DNA of 64,000 bases from Pandoraea sp. PE-S2T-3 (GTDB lineage: Bacteria; Pseudomonadota; Gammaproteobacteria; Burkholderiales; Burkholderiaceae), in the NCBI RefSeq assembly GCF_002179965.1, contig NZ_NGUQ01000014.1, positions 1 to 64,000 on the forward strand, given 5' to 3'. The notes under the pieces are model-generated. The model was not told where the DNA came from. It did no database searches and saw only the letters and a program-made list of their open reading frames with translations. Position numbers and translations under genes: made by a program. Numbering within the stretch: the stretch's first letter is position 1; the number at the start of each line of letters is the position of its first letter. Below are positions 15,724-24,603 of this stretch, piece after piece.

Positions 15724-18501
15724 TCACACTGCCCCGGCCGTGGCCGAGGGTTCCGGTGCGAACGACGACGCCTTCGATGCCACACACATGCGCTGCAACT
15801 CCGGCACGCATGATCCACAGACCGTGCCGCAGCTGAGCGTCGCCTTAAGTTTTGATACGTCTGCGCCCGTCGCAATCGCCGCAGCGATGCTCGACGCCTT
15901 GATCTGCTTGCACTGACACACCGTGCGGTCGCGCGCGGCACCGGCCGTCGCGGCGCTGTCGGCCACAAACACGGCGTGACGCGCCCGTGTCCACGGCGTG
16001 CCCTCGCGCACCCGCGCGAGCAACGACGCCGATCCCGCCACATCCGCTTCGCTCCCGGCGACGAGCACGCCCTCGATCACGGCGTCTCGCCATGCCACCC
16101 GCTTCGTCATGGCACGGCGCGCGTCGCGGTATTCGAGCAACGCCTCGTCTCGCGGCAGCCCCAGCGCGGTATGCAGCCGCTCAAGCCAGTCGGCATCCGC
16201 CTGATCGTCTGCGGCGCAGACCACCAAGCGGTCCTCGCCTTCCAGACGCACCGTCGCGAAGCGCCGCTCGGCCAGCAACGGCTGCACCGCCGCGTGCAGT
16301 TGCAGCGCGTCGCCACGACGCACCGCCGACACACGCCACGGCAACGTCATCGGATCGACCCGCACGGCCGCATGCTTCAATTCAGGCTGTTTCGAATACT
16401 TGTCGACAGCGCCCGTCGTCGTGTCGTTGACACCGCCGCCGCCGAGAAACTGGCCGCTCCAATGCATCGGCACAAAGACCGTGCCCGACGCCACGTCGTC
16501 GCTCACGGCAAGCATCAGCACGCGCTCGCCGCGACGGCTGGACAGCCGTACGAAGTCGCCCGCGCGCAAGCTGCGCCGGGTGGCGTCGGTCGGATGCATC
16601 GTCAGCGTGGGCTCCGGCGCATGTTCGAACAATTGCCCGACGCGGCCCGTGCGGCTCATGCCGTGCCACTGGTCACGCAGCCGCCCGGTAATCAACCGGA
16701 ACGGATGACGCGCATTGATCGGCTCGGCCACCGGCTGGTACTCGAACGCATGGAAGCGCGCACGGCCATCGCTCGTGGCAAAGACGCCGTCTTCGTAGCG
16801 ACGCGCCTGCCCTTGCGTCGCACCGGCCGGAAACGGCCATTGCTGCGGCCCCTGTTGTTCGAGCTTCGCGTAGTCAATGCCACCGATATCGAGATCGCGG
16901 CCGAGCGTCAGTGCGCGATGCTCGTTGAAAACCGCTTCTGTCGAATCGAAGACAAACCGCTCGACCGGCATGTCGAGCTTCGGCGCAAGACGACGCGCGA
17001 CTTCGCTCGCAATCCACCAGTCGGCGCGTGCCGCCCCCGGCGCATCGACCGCCGCACGCACGCGCGAGATACGCCGCTCGGAGTTGGTCACCGTGCCCGC
17101 CTTTTCGCCCCAACTGGTAGCGGGCAGCAGCACGTCGGCGTAAGGCACGGTGTCGGTCTGATGGAAGGCCTCCTGCACCACGACAAACTCTGCGGCATCG
17201 AGCGCTTCGCGCACCCGTGCGCTGTCGGGCATCGAATGCACGGGGTTCGTGCAGGCGATCCAGATGGCTTTGACGCGCCCGTCGCGCACGGCGTCGAACA
17301 TCTCGACGGCTGGCAGACCGGGGCGATCGGACAGCCCCTGCATGCCCCACAACTGTTCGACTTCCGCACGATGGGCCGCATTGCCGATGTCGCGATGTGC
17401 GGCGAGCATGGTTGCCAGCCCGCCGACTTCGCGACCGCCCATGGCATTGGGTTGCCCGGTGAGCGAGAACGGGCCCGCACCCGCACGCCCGATCTGACCC
17501 GTCGCCAGATGCAGATGAATCAACGCCAGATTCTTTTCCGTGCCGTGGCTCGACTGATTCAGGCCCATGCAATACAGCGACAGCGCCGCCGGGCTTTCGC
17601 CGAACCAGTCCGCCGCCTGACGCAGTGCAGATTCCTCGATGCCACACACATCCGCGACGAGCTGCGGCGGATAGGCGCGCAGGATTTGCTTGAGTGCATC
17701 GAACCCCTCGGTGTGCGCATCGATGTAGCGGCGGTCGATGCGCCCTTCCCAGATCAGGTGATGCAGCATGCCGTGGAACAACGCCACGTCGGTGCCGGGC
17801 ACGATGGGCAGATGCAGGTCCGCCATCGCAGCGGTATCGGTGCGGCGCGGGTCGATCACGATCCAGCGAATCGACGGATCGGCCGCCCGGGCCGCCTCCA
17901 GCCGGCGAAACAGCACCGGATGCGCATACGCCATATTGCTGCCCGCGAAGATCACCGTTTTTGCCGCTTCGAGATCCTCGTAGCACGTGGGCGGGCCATC
18001 GGCACCGAGCGCCATCTTGTACGCGCTCACGGCGCTCGACATGCACAGCCGCGAGTTCGTATCGATGTTGTTGGTGCGCACCAGCCCTTTCGCGAGCTTG
18101 TTGAAGACGTAATAGTCCTCGGTGAGCAACTGCCCCGACACGTAGAACGCCACGGCATCGGGCCCATGCTCGCGGATGATGTCGGCGAAGCGCGACGCGA
18201 CCGTGCCGAGCGCGTCGTCCCAAGTGGCGGGAACACGTACCGCGTCGCGCGCCGTGCGCAGCTCGGGCATGAGCACGCGCCCGGCCAGCGACTGCGCGGT
18301 GAGCGGCAGCGTCATGCCCTTGCTGCACAGGCGTCCGTAGTTGGCCGGGTGTGCCGGGTCGCCCTGCACGCCGACAATGCGCTCACCATCGTTTTCGACC
18401 AGCATGCCGCAGCCCACGCCGCAGTAGCAGCAGGTCGTCTTCGTGACCGTCGTCACGGCAGGTGCCGCCACCGATGGGGAGGCTGGGGTCAGCAGATTCA
18501 T
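15724..18501 (-). CDS. nasA: Assimilatory nitrate reductase, molybdopterin catalytic subunit
   Basis: The 925-residue protein reduces nitrate to nitrite in the cytoplasm. The N terminus holds a [4Fe-4S] site (CCYCGVGCG at about 26-34, with a fourth Cys in GRLCSKG near 65), followed by the Mo-bisMGD domains of the NasA/NarB/NapA superfamily. It ends with a BFD-like [2Fe-2S] domain at about 862-905 (TVCQCKQIK, then CGTVCGSC), as in the Klebsiella-type NasA. I use ATG 18501, which has GGAG seven bases upstream; ATG 18522 is the alternative. A much longer reading through nirD is an artefact. It follows nirD by 43 bases. Confidence 0.92.
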   Translation of the reverse strand: MNLLTPASPSVAAPAVTTVTKTTCCYCGVGCGMLVENDGERIVGVQGDPAHPANYGRLCSKGMTLPLTAQSLAGRVLMPELRTARDAVRVPATWDDALGTVASRFADIIREHGPDAVAFYVSGQLLTEDYYVFNKLAKGLVRTNNIDTNSRLCMSSAVSAYKMALGADGPPTCYEDLEAAKTVIFAGSNMAYAHPVLFRRLEAARAADPSIRWIVIDPRRTDTAAMADLHLPIVPGTDVALFHGMLHHLIWEGRIDRRYIDAHTEGFDALKQILRAYPPQLVADVCGIEESALRQAADWFGESPAALSLYCMGLNQSSHGTEKNLALIHLHLATGQIGRAGAGPFSLTGQPNAMGGREVGGLATMLAAHRDIGNAAHRAEVEQLWGMQGLSDRPGLPAVEMFDAVRDGRVKAIWIACTNPVHSMPDSARVREALDAAEFVVVQEAFHQTDTVPYADVLLPATSWGEKAGTVTNSERRISRVRAAVDAPGAARADWWIASEVARRLAPKLDMPVERFVFDSTEAVFNEHRALTLGRDLDIGGIDYAKLEQQGPQQWPFPAGATQGQARRYEDGVFATSDGRARFHAFEYQPVAEPINARHPFRLITGRLRDQWHGMSRTGRVGQLFEHAPEPTLTMHPTDATRRSLRAGDFVRLSSRRGERVLMLAVSDDVASGTVFVPMHWSGQFLGGGGVNDTTTGAVDKYSKQPELKHAAVRVDPMTLPWRVSAVRRGDALQLHAAVQPLLAERRFATVRLEGEDRLVVCAADDQADADWLERLHTALGLPRDEALLEYRDARRAMTKRVAWRDAVIEGVLVAGSEADVAGSASLLARVREGTPWTRARHAVFVADSAATAGAARDRTVCQCKQIKASSIAAAIATGADVSKLKATLSCGTVCGSCVPELQRMCVASKASSFAPEPSATAGAV

Positions 18502-18544
18502 GACAGACTCCGGCGCGGACATGATGTCGAGTGCCCTGTAGTGT

Positions 18545-18925
18545 TCAGACGGTGGCCGACACGTCGGCATCCGCTGGCGCGTGGACTGTCTTGTCGCTCG
18601 TCTTGTCGAACGACAACAACACGTCGCTGCCGTCGAGCCGCACGGCGAAGCGCTCGGCGCAGCCCACATCGGGCGCGCAGGCCTGCCCCGTCGCGAGATC
18701 GATGTTCCACGCGTGCAGCGGGCAGGTGACACGCTCGCCGTGAACAATGCCCTGCGAGAGCGCGCCGCCCTTGTGCGGACACTGGTCGCGCAGCGCGAAA
18801 ACCTTGTCGCTCTCGGTGCGAAACAGCGCAATGTTGCCGTCGGGATGCGGCAACACACGCGTGCCCAGACGCGGAATCGCGTTGATGTCGCACACATGCA
18901 GCCAGATAGGTTGAGACATTTCCAT
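18545..18925 (-). CDS. nirD: Nitrite reductase (NADH) small subunit NirD
   Basis: The 126-residue protein is the Rieske-like small subunit of assimilatory NADH nitrite reductase. Unlike E. coli NirD, it keeps the full Rieske pattern, CPHKGG and CPLHAW, so a [2Fe-2S] cluster is expected. The start ATG at 18925 has GAGGA seven bases upstream and lies ten bases after the nirB stop. It acts with NirB in the cytoplasm to reduce nitrite to ammonium. Confidence 0.92.
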   Translation of the reverse strand: MEMSQPIWLHVCDINAIPRLGTRVLPHPDGNIALFRTESDKVFALRDQCPHKGGALSQGIVHGERVTCPLHAWNIDLATGQACAPDVGCAERFAVRLDGSDVLLSFDKTSDKTVHAPADADVSATV

Positions 18926-18935
18926 GGCGTCGTCC

Positions 18936-21428
18936 TCAGGCGGTGGCGGGGGCAGCCGCAGATTTCACGGCGACCGGTGTGATGGGAATGACCGGCTTGA
19001 GCGGCACATACTCATTCGCCTGCTTGCCGTCGATACGCGCTTGCCACGGGTCGGGCAGACCGTCGAGTGCATAGAGCAACCGTTCATACAGCGCGCGACG
19101 GTTCGCCGCGTCGTGCACTACGCGTTGCTTCACGTAATCGAGTCCCACGCGCGCGAGGTAGTGCACCGTGCGATCGAGGTAATAGGCTTCTTCGCGATAC
19201 AACTGAAGAAAAGCGCCGGTGTATTCCTTGACCTCTTCGGCCGTCTTCACCTTGACAAGAAACTCGGCGACTTCCGTCTTGATGCCACCATTGCCGCCCA
19301 CATACAGTTCCCAGCCCGAGTCGACGGCGATCACACCCACGTCCTTGATACCCGCCTCGGCGCAGTTTCGCGGACACCCCGACACGGCCAGCTTCACCTT
19401 GTGCGGCGACCACATGTTGGCGAGCATGGTCTCCAGATCGATACCCATCTGCGTGCTGTTCTGCGTGCCGAAGCGGCAGAACTCGCTGCCCACACAAGTC
19501 TTCACGGTGCGGATCGACTTGCCGTAGGCGTGTCCCGACGGCATGCCCAGATCGCGCCACACACTCACGAGGTCTTCCTTCTTCACGCCGAGCAAGTCGA
19601 TACGCTGCCCACCCGTGACCTTGACCATCGGAATCTGGTACTTGTCCGCGACGTCCGCGATGCGACGCAGTTCGCTTGCGTTCGTCACGCCGCCCTTCAT
19701 CTGCGGCACGACCGAGAACGTGTTGTCTTTCTGAATGTTGGCGTGCACACGCTCGTTGACGAAGCGGCTTTGCGGATCGTCAACGGCCTCCTTGGGCCAC
19801 GTGCTGAGCATGTAGTAGTTCAGCGCCGGACGGCAGGTCGCACAACCGTTGGGCGTGCGCCACTCGAGAAAGTCGTAGGCTGCCCGATGCGACGTCAGCC
19901 GATGCTCGCGCACGGCACGACGCACGTCGGCATGCGACAGGTCGGTGCAGCCGCAGATCGCCTTTTCTTTGGGTGCGGCGTCGTAGGTCGAGCCCAGCGT
20001 GCTCATCAGAATCTGCTCGCACAATCCGGCGCACGAGCCGCAGGAGCTGGCGGCCTTCGTGTGCTTCTTCACGTCGTCGAGCGTGAACAGCCCCTTCTCG
20101 GTGATGGCCTTGACGATGGTGCCCTTGCACACGCCGTTGCAGCCACACACCTCATCCGTATCGGCCATGCCTGCCGCGCGGCTTTGCCCTTGTGTGCCGA
20201 CGTCGCCCACGCTCGATTCGCCGAACATGATGCTATTGCGCAACTCACCCAGCGCGCGACCTTCGCGCAGCAGCTTGAAGTACCACGCACCGTCGGCGGT
20301 GTCGCCGTAGAGGCAGGCCCCGACGAGCTTGTCGTCACGAATCACGAGCTTCTTGTAGACGCCACCGGCCGGGTCGGACAACACGATTTCTTCGGTGCCG
20401 TCCCCACCCAGAAAATCGCCTGCGGAAAACAGATCGATGCCGGTGACCTTGAGCTTGGTCGAGAGCACCGAGCCGCGATAGCTGCCGATGCCCATCAACG
20501 CAAGGTGATTCGCGCAGACCTTGGCCTGTTCGAACAGCGGCGCGACGAGACCGTAGGCCACGCCGCGATGACTCACACATTCGCCGACCGCGTAGATGCG
20601 CGGGTCGTAAGTCTGGAGCGTGTCGGAGACGACAATGCCGCGCGAGCAGTACAAGCCCGCCGCTTCAGCGAGCGTCGTGTTCGGGCGAATGCCGGCGGCC
20701 ATCACCACCAGATCGGCCGCGATCTCTTCCCCATTGGCAAAGCGCACGGCGCGCACAGCACCGGCCGTGCCGTCTTCACCGTCGCCGAGAATTGCTGCCG
20801 TCTGATGCGACAGCCGGAACGTCAGGCCGCGTTCTTCCAGCGACTGCTGCAACAGCTTGCCCGCCGTGGCATCGAGCTGGCGCTCAAGCAACGTCTCGGC
20901 CAGATGCACCACCGTGACCTCCATGCCGCGCAGCTTCAGACCGTTGGCCGCTTCCAGACCGAGCAGGCCGCCGCCGATGACCACCGCGTGACGCTTGACG
21001 CGTGCGGTCTCGATCATGGTTTCGGTATCGCGAATGTCGCGATAACTGATCACGCCATCGAGATCCTTGCCCGGCACCGGCAGGATGAACGGGCTCGATC
21101 CGGTCGCGATCAGCAGGCGATCGTAAGGCGCTTCGCTGCCGTCGGCACAGCGCACGACGCGGCGCGGGCGGTCGATTTGCGTGACCTCTTTGCCCAAGTG
21201 CAGCGTGATGCCCTTCCCGGCATACCAATCGAGCGGGTTGAGCACGATGTCGGCGAACGCCTGTTCGCCCGCGAGCACCGGCGAGAGCAGGATGCGGTTG
21301 TAGTTCGGATGCGGCTCCGCCCCGAACACGGTGATGTCGTATTGATTCGGCGCGATCTCCAGCAGCTCCTCGAGCGTGCGGATACCGGCCATGCCATTGC
21401 CGATGACGACCAGACGAGGTTTGCGCAT
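18936..21428 (-). CDS. nirB: Nitrite reductase (NADH) large subunit NirB
   Basis: The 830-residue subunit has an N-terminal FAD/NAD domain (VVIGNGMAGIRTLEEL; second nucleotide motif VVIGGGLLGLEAANGL). Two BFD-like [2Fe-2S] regions follow (CGCNGVCKGT with SCGSCAGLC, and CGCTDLSH with NGCATCRP). The siroheme/[4Fe-4S] core is CVGSEFC near 643 and VSGCPRNCAEAG near 681. It transfers six electrons from NADH to nitrite. The start at 21428 is supported by AGGAG eight bases upstream. It is the first gene of the operon and follows an attenuator-like leader. Confidence 0.93.
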   Translation of the reverse strand: MRKPRLVVIGNGMAGIRTLEELLEIAPNQYDITVFGAEPHPNYNRILLSPVLAGEQAFADIVLNPLDWYAGKGITLHLGKEVTQIDRPRRVVRCADGSEAPYDRLLIATGSSPFILPVPGKDLDGVISYRDIRDTETMIETARVKRHAVVIGGGLLGLEAANGLKLRGMEVTVVHLAETLLERQLDATAGKLLQQSLEERGLTFRLSHQTAAILGDGEDGTAGAVRAVRFANGEEIAADLVVMAAGIRPNTTLAEAAGLYCSRGIVVSDTLQTYDPRIYAVGECVSHRGVAYGLVAPLFEQAKVCANHLALMGIGSYRGSVLSTKLKVTGIDLFSAGDFLGGDGTEEIVLSDPAGGVYKKLVIRDDKLVGACLYGDTADGAWYFKLLREGRALGELRNSIMFGESSVGDVGTQGQSRAAGMADTDEVCGCNGVCKGTIVKAITEKGLFTLDDVKKHTKAASSCGSCAGLCEQILMSTLGSTYDAAPKEKAICGCTDLSHADVRRAVREHRLTSHRAAYDFLEWRTPNGCATCRPALNYYMLSTWPKEAVDDPQSRFVNERVHANIQKDNTFSVVPQMKGGVTNASELRRIADVADKYQIPMVKVTGGQRIDLLGVKKEDLVSVWRDLGMPSGHAYGKSIRTVKTCVGSEFCRFGTQNSTQMGIDLETMLANMWSPHKVKLAVSGCPRNCAEAGIKDVGVIAVDSGWELYVGGNGGIKTEVAEFLVKVKTAEEVKEYTGAFLQLYREEAYYLDRTVHYLARVGLDYVKQRVVHDAANRRALYERLLYALDGLPDPWQARIDGKQANEYVPLKPVIPITPVAVKSAAAPATA

Positions 21429-21578
21429 GTTGACAGCTCCTGTGGCAGCGCCCGAAAAACAAAACGGCGTCCGTCCGTGCCGCAGCACGGAGGGACGCCG
21501 TTGTCCGTTGGGTGCAACGCAGGCTTGCCCCTGACGTCGCACCGGTATCAATGCTCGCGACGCCTTTGCCGCTAGCGT
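21429..21578 (-). promoter_or_regulatory. NasT-responsive leader RNA of the nirB operon
   Basis: The roughly 150-base leader between the predicted start and nirB contains two hairpins that match the ANTAR-target rule of a hexaloop with A at position 1 and G at position 4. P1 (21553-21576) is a 9-pair stem with one A-G mismatch and loop AAAGGC. P2 (21493-21506) is GGAC/GTCC with loop AACGGC. P2 shares bases with the 5' arm of the downstream terminator, so the two cannot form together. This is the arrangement described for ANTAR antitermination. nasT in the same operon supplies the cognate protein. Confidence 0.75.
21455..21502 (-). terminator. Attenuator terminator in the nirB leader
   Basis: On the transcript an 18-position stem (AACGGCGTCC, one G-G mismatch when read on the plus strand, then TCCGTGC) closes on a four-base loop. 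It is followed by TTTTGTTTTT. It ends 27 bases ahead of the nirB ATG, inside the leader, so it can only serve as a conditional terminator. Confidence 0.85.
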
Positions 21579-21588
21579 TAGTCACTAC

Positions 21589-21603
21589 GCAACAAGCATG
21601 CCA
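21589..21603 (-). promoter_or_regulatory. Sigma-54 (-24/-12) promoter of the nitrate operon
   Basis: The minus strand reads CTGGCATG-CTTG-TTGC, matching the RpoN consensus TGGCACG-N4-TTGC with the invariant GG and GC at correct spacing and only one change in the -24 block. The start would fall near 21578, three bases before hairpin P1. This predicts NtrC-dependent expression under nitrogen limitation. Confidence 0.75.
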
Positions 21604-21717
21604 GCGAGGGTGCGGTCATCGGCAAAGCGTTGCCGGATAAGGCAGGAGGGGAGGAAGAACAGAGGGAGCGAGGCAAGAGGCAGGGGCAACATGCTGCACC
21701 GCAGCAGTGCACAACCC

Positions 21718-21750
21718 GGTTCGCCCGCACCACGATGACGCGGGCGAACC
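21718..21750 (-). other. Strong inverted repeat after the DHA2 transporter gene
   Basis: GGTTCGCCCGC is repeated in inverted form after an 11-base loop, giving an 11-bp perfect stem 20 bases beyond the stop of the transporter. No long T-run follows, so it may be a weak or Rho-assisted terminator. Confidence 0.45.
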
Positions 21751-21769
21751 ATGATGCTGCACGCCTTGA

Positions 21770-23230
21770 TCAGCGAGCGGTGCGGGGTGAATGTCCGCTG
21801 ACTTGCGCGCCGGCATCTGCCGGGAGGCGTGCGCCATCGATCAGGCCGAGCAACGCCAGACCGCCCATCACGACAAACGTCCACCGGAAACTTGCCGCGC
21901 TGTAGGGCGTGGCGCCGGCCACTTCGGTCATCTTGAGCACCAGCGCACCGAGCGCGATGCCCAGCCCCGAGGTCATCTGCTGCAACGCCGAGAAGAGGGT
22001 CGATGCCCCGCTCATGTCCTCGGGCGGTACGTCGGCAAAACCCATGGTCGCCAACGTCGTGAACTGCACCGAACGGCAGATACCGCCGAAGAGCAGCACA
22101 AGCGCACTGATCCAGAGCGGCGTGGTTGCCGTGAGCAGCGCACACAACGCGAAGCCGATCGCCACGAGCACGCCATTACCGAGCAACACCCCGCGAAAAC
22201 CGAAGCGCCGCATGATCGGCGTCGTAGCAGGCTTGATGCCAAGGTTGCCCGCGAACAGCGCCAGCATCAGCAGCCCCGACGTCACCGCACTCATGCCGAA
22301 CGCCAACTGGAACATGAGCGGCAGCAGAAACGGCGCGCTGCCGATGGCAATCCGGAACAGCGAGCCACCCCAGACCACCACCGCGAACGTCTGCACCCGA
22401 ATCGCGCCCAGATTGATCAGCGGATGCGGCGTGCGAAGGAAGTGCCGCACCGACCACACCATGGCGACACCGCCCACGACGAGACAACCGATCACCATCG
22501 GCCAGTCCGCCGGTGTGCGGCTGGCCAGTTCCACGCCGAACATCAGCGCACTCGCGCCGACCCCGCTCGCGACGAAGCCCGCGAAGTCGAACGGCTTACG
22601 CTGCCCCGGCGACGGCTTCACCAGCCACAAGGCCGCCGCAAACGCAGCGATACCCAGCGGCACGTTGATAAGAAAGATCCAGTGCCAGCTCCACGTCGAC
22701 GAGATGAAACCGCCCAACGCAGGCCCGAGCACCGGCGCGGCGAGCCCGGGCCATGTGATGGTGGCGATGGCGCGAACGAGCGCCGGTTTGGGGGTGTTGC
22801 GCAACACGACGAGCCGTCCGACGGGCACCATCATCGCGCCCGCCAGCCCTTGCAACACACGGCACACGGTGAACATGTCGAGGCTGGTGCTCATCGCGCA
22901 CAGCACCGAGGCGAGCGTGAACAAGGCAATCGCCGACGGAAACACGCGGCGCGGTCCGAGCCGGTCAGCCAGCCATCCGCTCGCCGGAATAAACGCGGCC
23001 AGTGCGACCAGATAGGCCGACAAGCCGATGGAAAGCGAGGAAGGGGCAACGCCGAAGTCGTGCGCCATGGCGGGCAGCGACGTGGTGATAATCGTCGCGT
23101 CGAGGTTCTCCATGAAGAAGGTCGACGCGACGAGCAACGGCAAGGCCGTTTGCGACACCGTCCGGGCGGATGGTGCCGGCGGCTGGGATGTTGATGGCGA
23201 TTGCGGGCCTTGCGATGACGGGTCGGACAC
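21770..23230 (-). CDS. MFS transporter, DHA2 (EmrB/QacA) family
   Basis: The 486-residue inner-membrane protein has about 12-14 hydrophobic helices and the DHA2 signature LDATIITTSLPAMAHDF in the first helix, then WLADRLGPRRVF (motif A) and VPVGRLVVLRNTPK. These H+-driven antiporters usually expel drugs or organic compounds. It is not a NarK-type nitrate transporter in spite of lying next to the nitrate operon: the nitrate signature motifs are absent. Start is GTG 23230. It is likely a single-gene unit. Confidence 0.85.
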   Translation of the reverse strand: MSDPSSQGPQSPSTSQPPAPSARTVSQTALPLLVASTFFMENLDATIITTSLPAMAHDFGVAPSSLSIGLSAYLVALAAFIPASGWLADRLGPRRVFPSAIALFTLASVLCAMSTSLDMFTVCRVLQGLAGAMMVPVGRLVVLRNTPKPALVRAIATITWPGLAAPVLGPALGGFISSTWSWHWIFLINVPLGIAAFAAALWLVKPSPGQRKPFDFAGFVASGVGASALMFGVELASRTPADWPMVIGCLVVGGVAMVWSVRHFLRTPHPLINLGAIRVQTFAVVVWGGSLFRIAIGSAPFLLPLMFQLAFGMSAVTSGLLMLALFAGNLGIKPATTPIMRRFGFRGVLLGNGVLVAIGFALCALLTATTPLWISALVLLFGGICRSVQFTTLATMGFADVPPEDMSGASTLFSALQQMTSGLGIALGALVLKMTEVAGATPYSAASFRWTFVVMGGLALLGLIDGARLPADAGAQVSGHSPRTAR

Positions 23231-23293
23231 GACGGCAGCTCTTGGGGGCAGCGAACGCCAGCGAGTGTATCAGGGCGAATGCCGCCTGAAACG

Positions 23294-24463
23294 TCAATCG
23301 TCCTGCATCAACGCGCGGCCGATAATCAGTTGCTGAATCTGCGTCGTGCCTTCGTAAAGGCGCAGCAGGCGCACGTCGCGATAGAAGCGCTCGACCTTGT
23401 ACTCGTTGATGTAGCCCGCGCCGCCATGCACCTGCACGCCGCGATCGGCCACGCGCCCGACCATCTCGGTACAGAACAGCTTGGCGCACGACGCCAGCAT
23501 GCTCACCTCGGCGTCGCGCTTGCCGGCCGGTTTCGCGTCGTATCGATTCGCACAGTCCTGCACCATCGACCAGCCGGCATAAAGCTCGGCCTGACTGTCG
23601 GCCAGCATGGCCTGCACCAGTTGGAAGTCACCGATGCGCTGACCGAACTGCTTGCGCTCGCGCGCATACGCCACCGCCTCATTGAGAATGCGCTGCGCCA
23701 TGCCGCAGGAGAGCGCCGCCACATGCAGGCGGCCGCGATCGAGCACCTTCATGGCCGTCTTGAAGCCCTTGCCTGCCTCGCCGCCGATGATATTGGCTGC
23801 TGGCACGCGCACGCCATCGAGCACCACGTCGCAGGTCTTCGTGCCGCGCTGGCCCATCTTCTTGTCGGGCTTGCCGAGCGAGAGCCCCGGCGTATCGGCC
23901 GGCACGATGAAAGCCGAGATGCCGCCCGCCCCCTCGCCGCCCGTGCGCGCCATCAACGTGAACGCTCCGGCGCGCGGCGCGTTGGTGATAAAGCGCTTCA
24001 CGCCGTCGATGACATAGGCGTCGCCGTCGAGCACAGCGCGCGTCTTGAGTGCGGCGGGATCGGAGCCGGCATCGGGTTCTGTCAGCGCGAACGACATGAC
24101 CAGTTCGCCACTCGCCACGCGCGGCAGCAGGTCGCTTTTCTGCGCTTCGGTACCGTCCATCAGAATGCCTTGCGAGCCGATGCCGACGTTGGTGCCGAAG
24201 ACCGAGCGAAACGCCAGCGACGTCTGACCGAACTCGTAGGCCACGCGCACTTCCTGTGCCATCGACAGGCCGATGCCGCCGTATTCCTCGGGAATCGACA
24301 GGCCGAAGAGGCCCATGGCCTTCATGTCCTCGACCAGTGCGGCAGGCACTTCGTCGTGTTCTTCGACGTCGTTCTCGGCGGGCACGAGCCGCTCGCGAAT
24401 AAAACGTTGCACGGTCGCGAGCAGCAGCGCGAACGATTCGCTATCCAGTCCTTTCGATGTCAT
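23294..24463 (-). CDS. Acyl-CoA dehydrogenase
   Basis: The 389-residue flavoenzyme has the acyl-CoA dehydrogenase layout: IPEEYGGIGLSMAQE in the N-terminal helical domain, the FAD/substrate motif FALTEPDAGSDPAALKT, and the C-terminal LYEGTTQIQQLIIGR, in which the Glu is the usual catalytic base. It oxidises an acyl-CoA to a 2-enoyl-CoA and hands electrons to ETF. Substrate chain length cannot be told. The gene diverges from the marR-efflux operon across a 140-base AT-rich region, so the MarR protein may also control it. Confidence 0.88.
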   Translation of the reverse strand: MTSKGLDSESFALLLATVQRFIRERLVPAENDVEEHDEVPAALVEDMKAMGLFGLSIPEEYGGIGLSMAQEVRVAYEFGQTSLAFRSVFGTNVGIGSQGILMDGTEAQKSDLLPRVASGELVMSFALTEPDAGSDPAALKTRAVLDGDAYVIDGVKRFITNAPRAGAFTLMARTGGEGAGGISAFIVPADTPGLSLGKPDKKMGQRGTKTCDVVLDGVRVPAANIIGGEAGKGFKTAMKVLDRGRLHVAALSCGMAQRILNEAVAYARERKQFGQRIGDFQLVQAMLADSQAELYAGWSMVQDCANRYDAKPAGKRDAEVSMLASCAKLFCTEMVGRVADRGVQVHGGAGYINEYKVERFYRDVRLLRLYEGTTQIQQLIIGRALMQDD

Positions 24464-24560
24464 AAGCCGTGTTTCCTGAGTGCCTGTGGCGCCATTTTAG
24501 TGTCTGTATCTTACCCACGGGTGTGGGCGATGGCATTCCTTCGTCTGAAGCAATACCATA

Positions 24561-24595
24561 TTAACTAGCATCCTAATTATTAGTTAACATATAAT
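24561..24595 (+). promoter_or_regulatory. MarR-type operator over the marR promoter
   Basis: TTAACTA (24561-24567) and its exact complement TAGTTAA (24581-24587) form an inverted repeat, with CTAATTATTAG as a second, inner palindrome. A consensus TATAAT follows at 24590-24595. It ends only eight bases before the ATG of the MarR gene. A repressor on the repeat would block polymerase, so autoregulation is likely. Confidence 0.65.
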
Positions 24596-24603
24596 CTTTC
24601 TCC

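Noticed and set aside
15976-18729. Very long open frame on the plus strand opposite nasA (about 900 codons), and similar long frames opposite nirB, the TonB receptor and the RND gene
   Set aside because: They are mirror images of strongly coding minus-strand genes in GC-rich DNA, are rich in Arg/His/Gly, and show no family motif.
18502-18897. N-terminal extension of nasA through nirD
   Set aside because: The extra part is nirD read in the wrong frame; similarity to NasA starts at the Met near 18501, which has its own ribosome-binding site.
21770-23230. DHA2 transporter as the missing nitrate importer
   Set aside because: Its motifs are those of drug:H+ antiporters; NarK-type nitrate signatures are not visible, and it has its own transcription unit.
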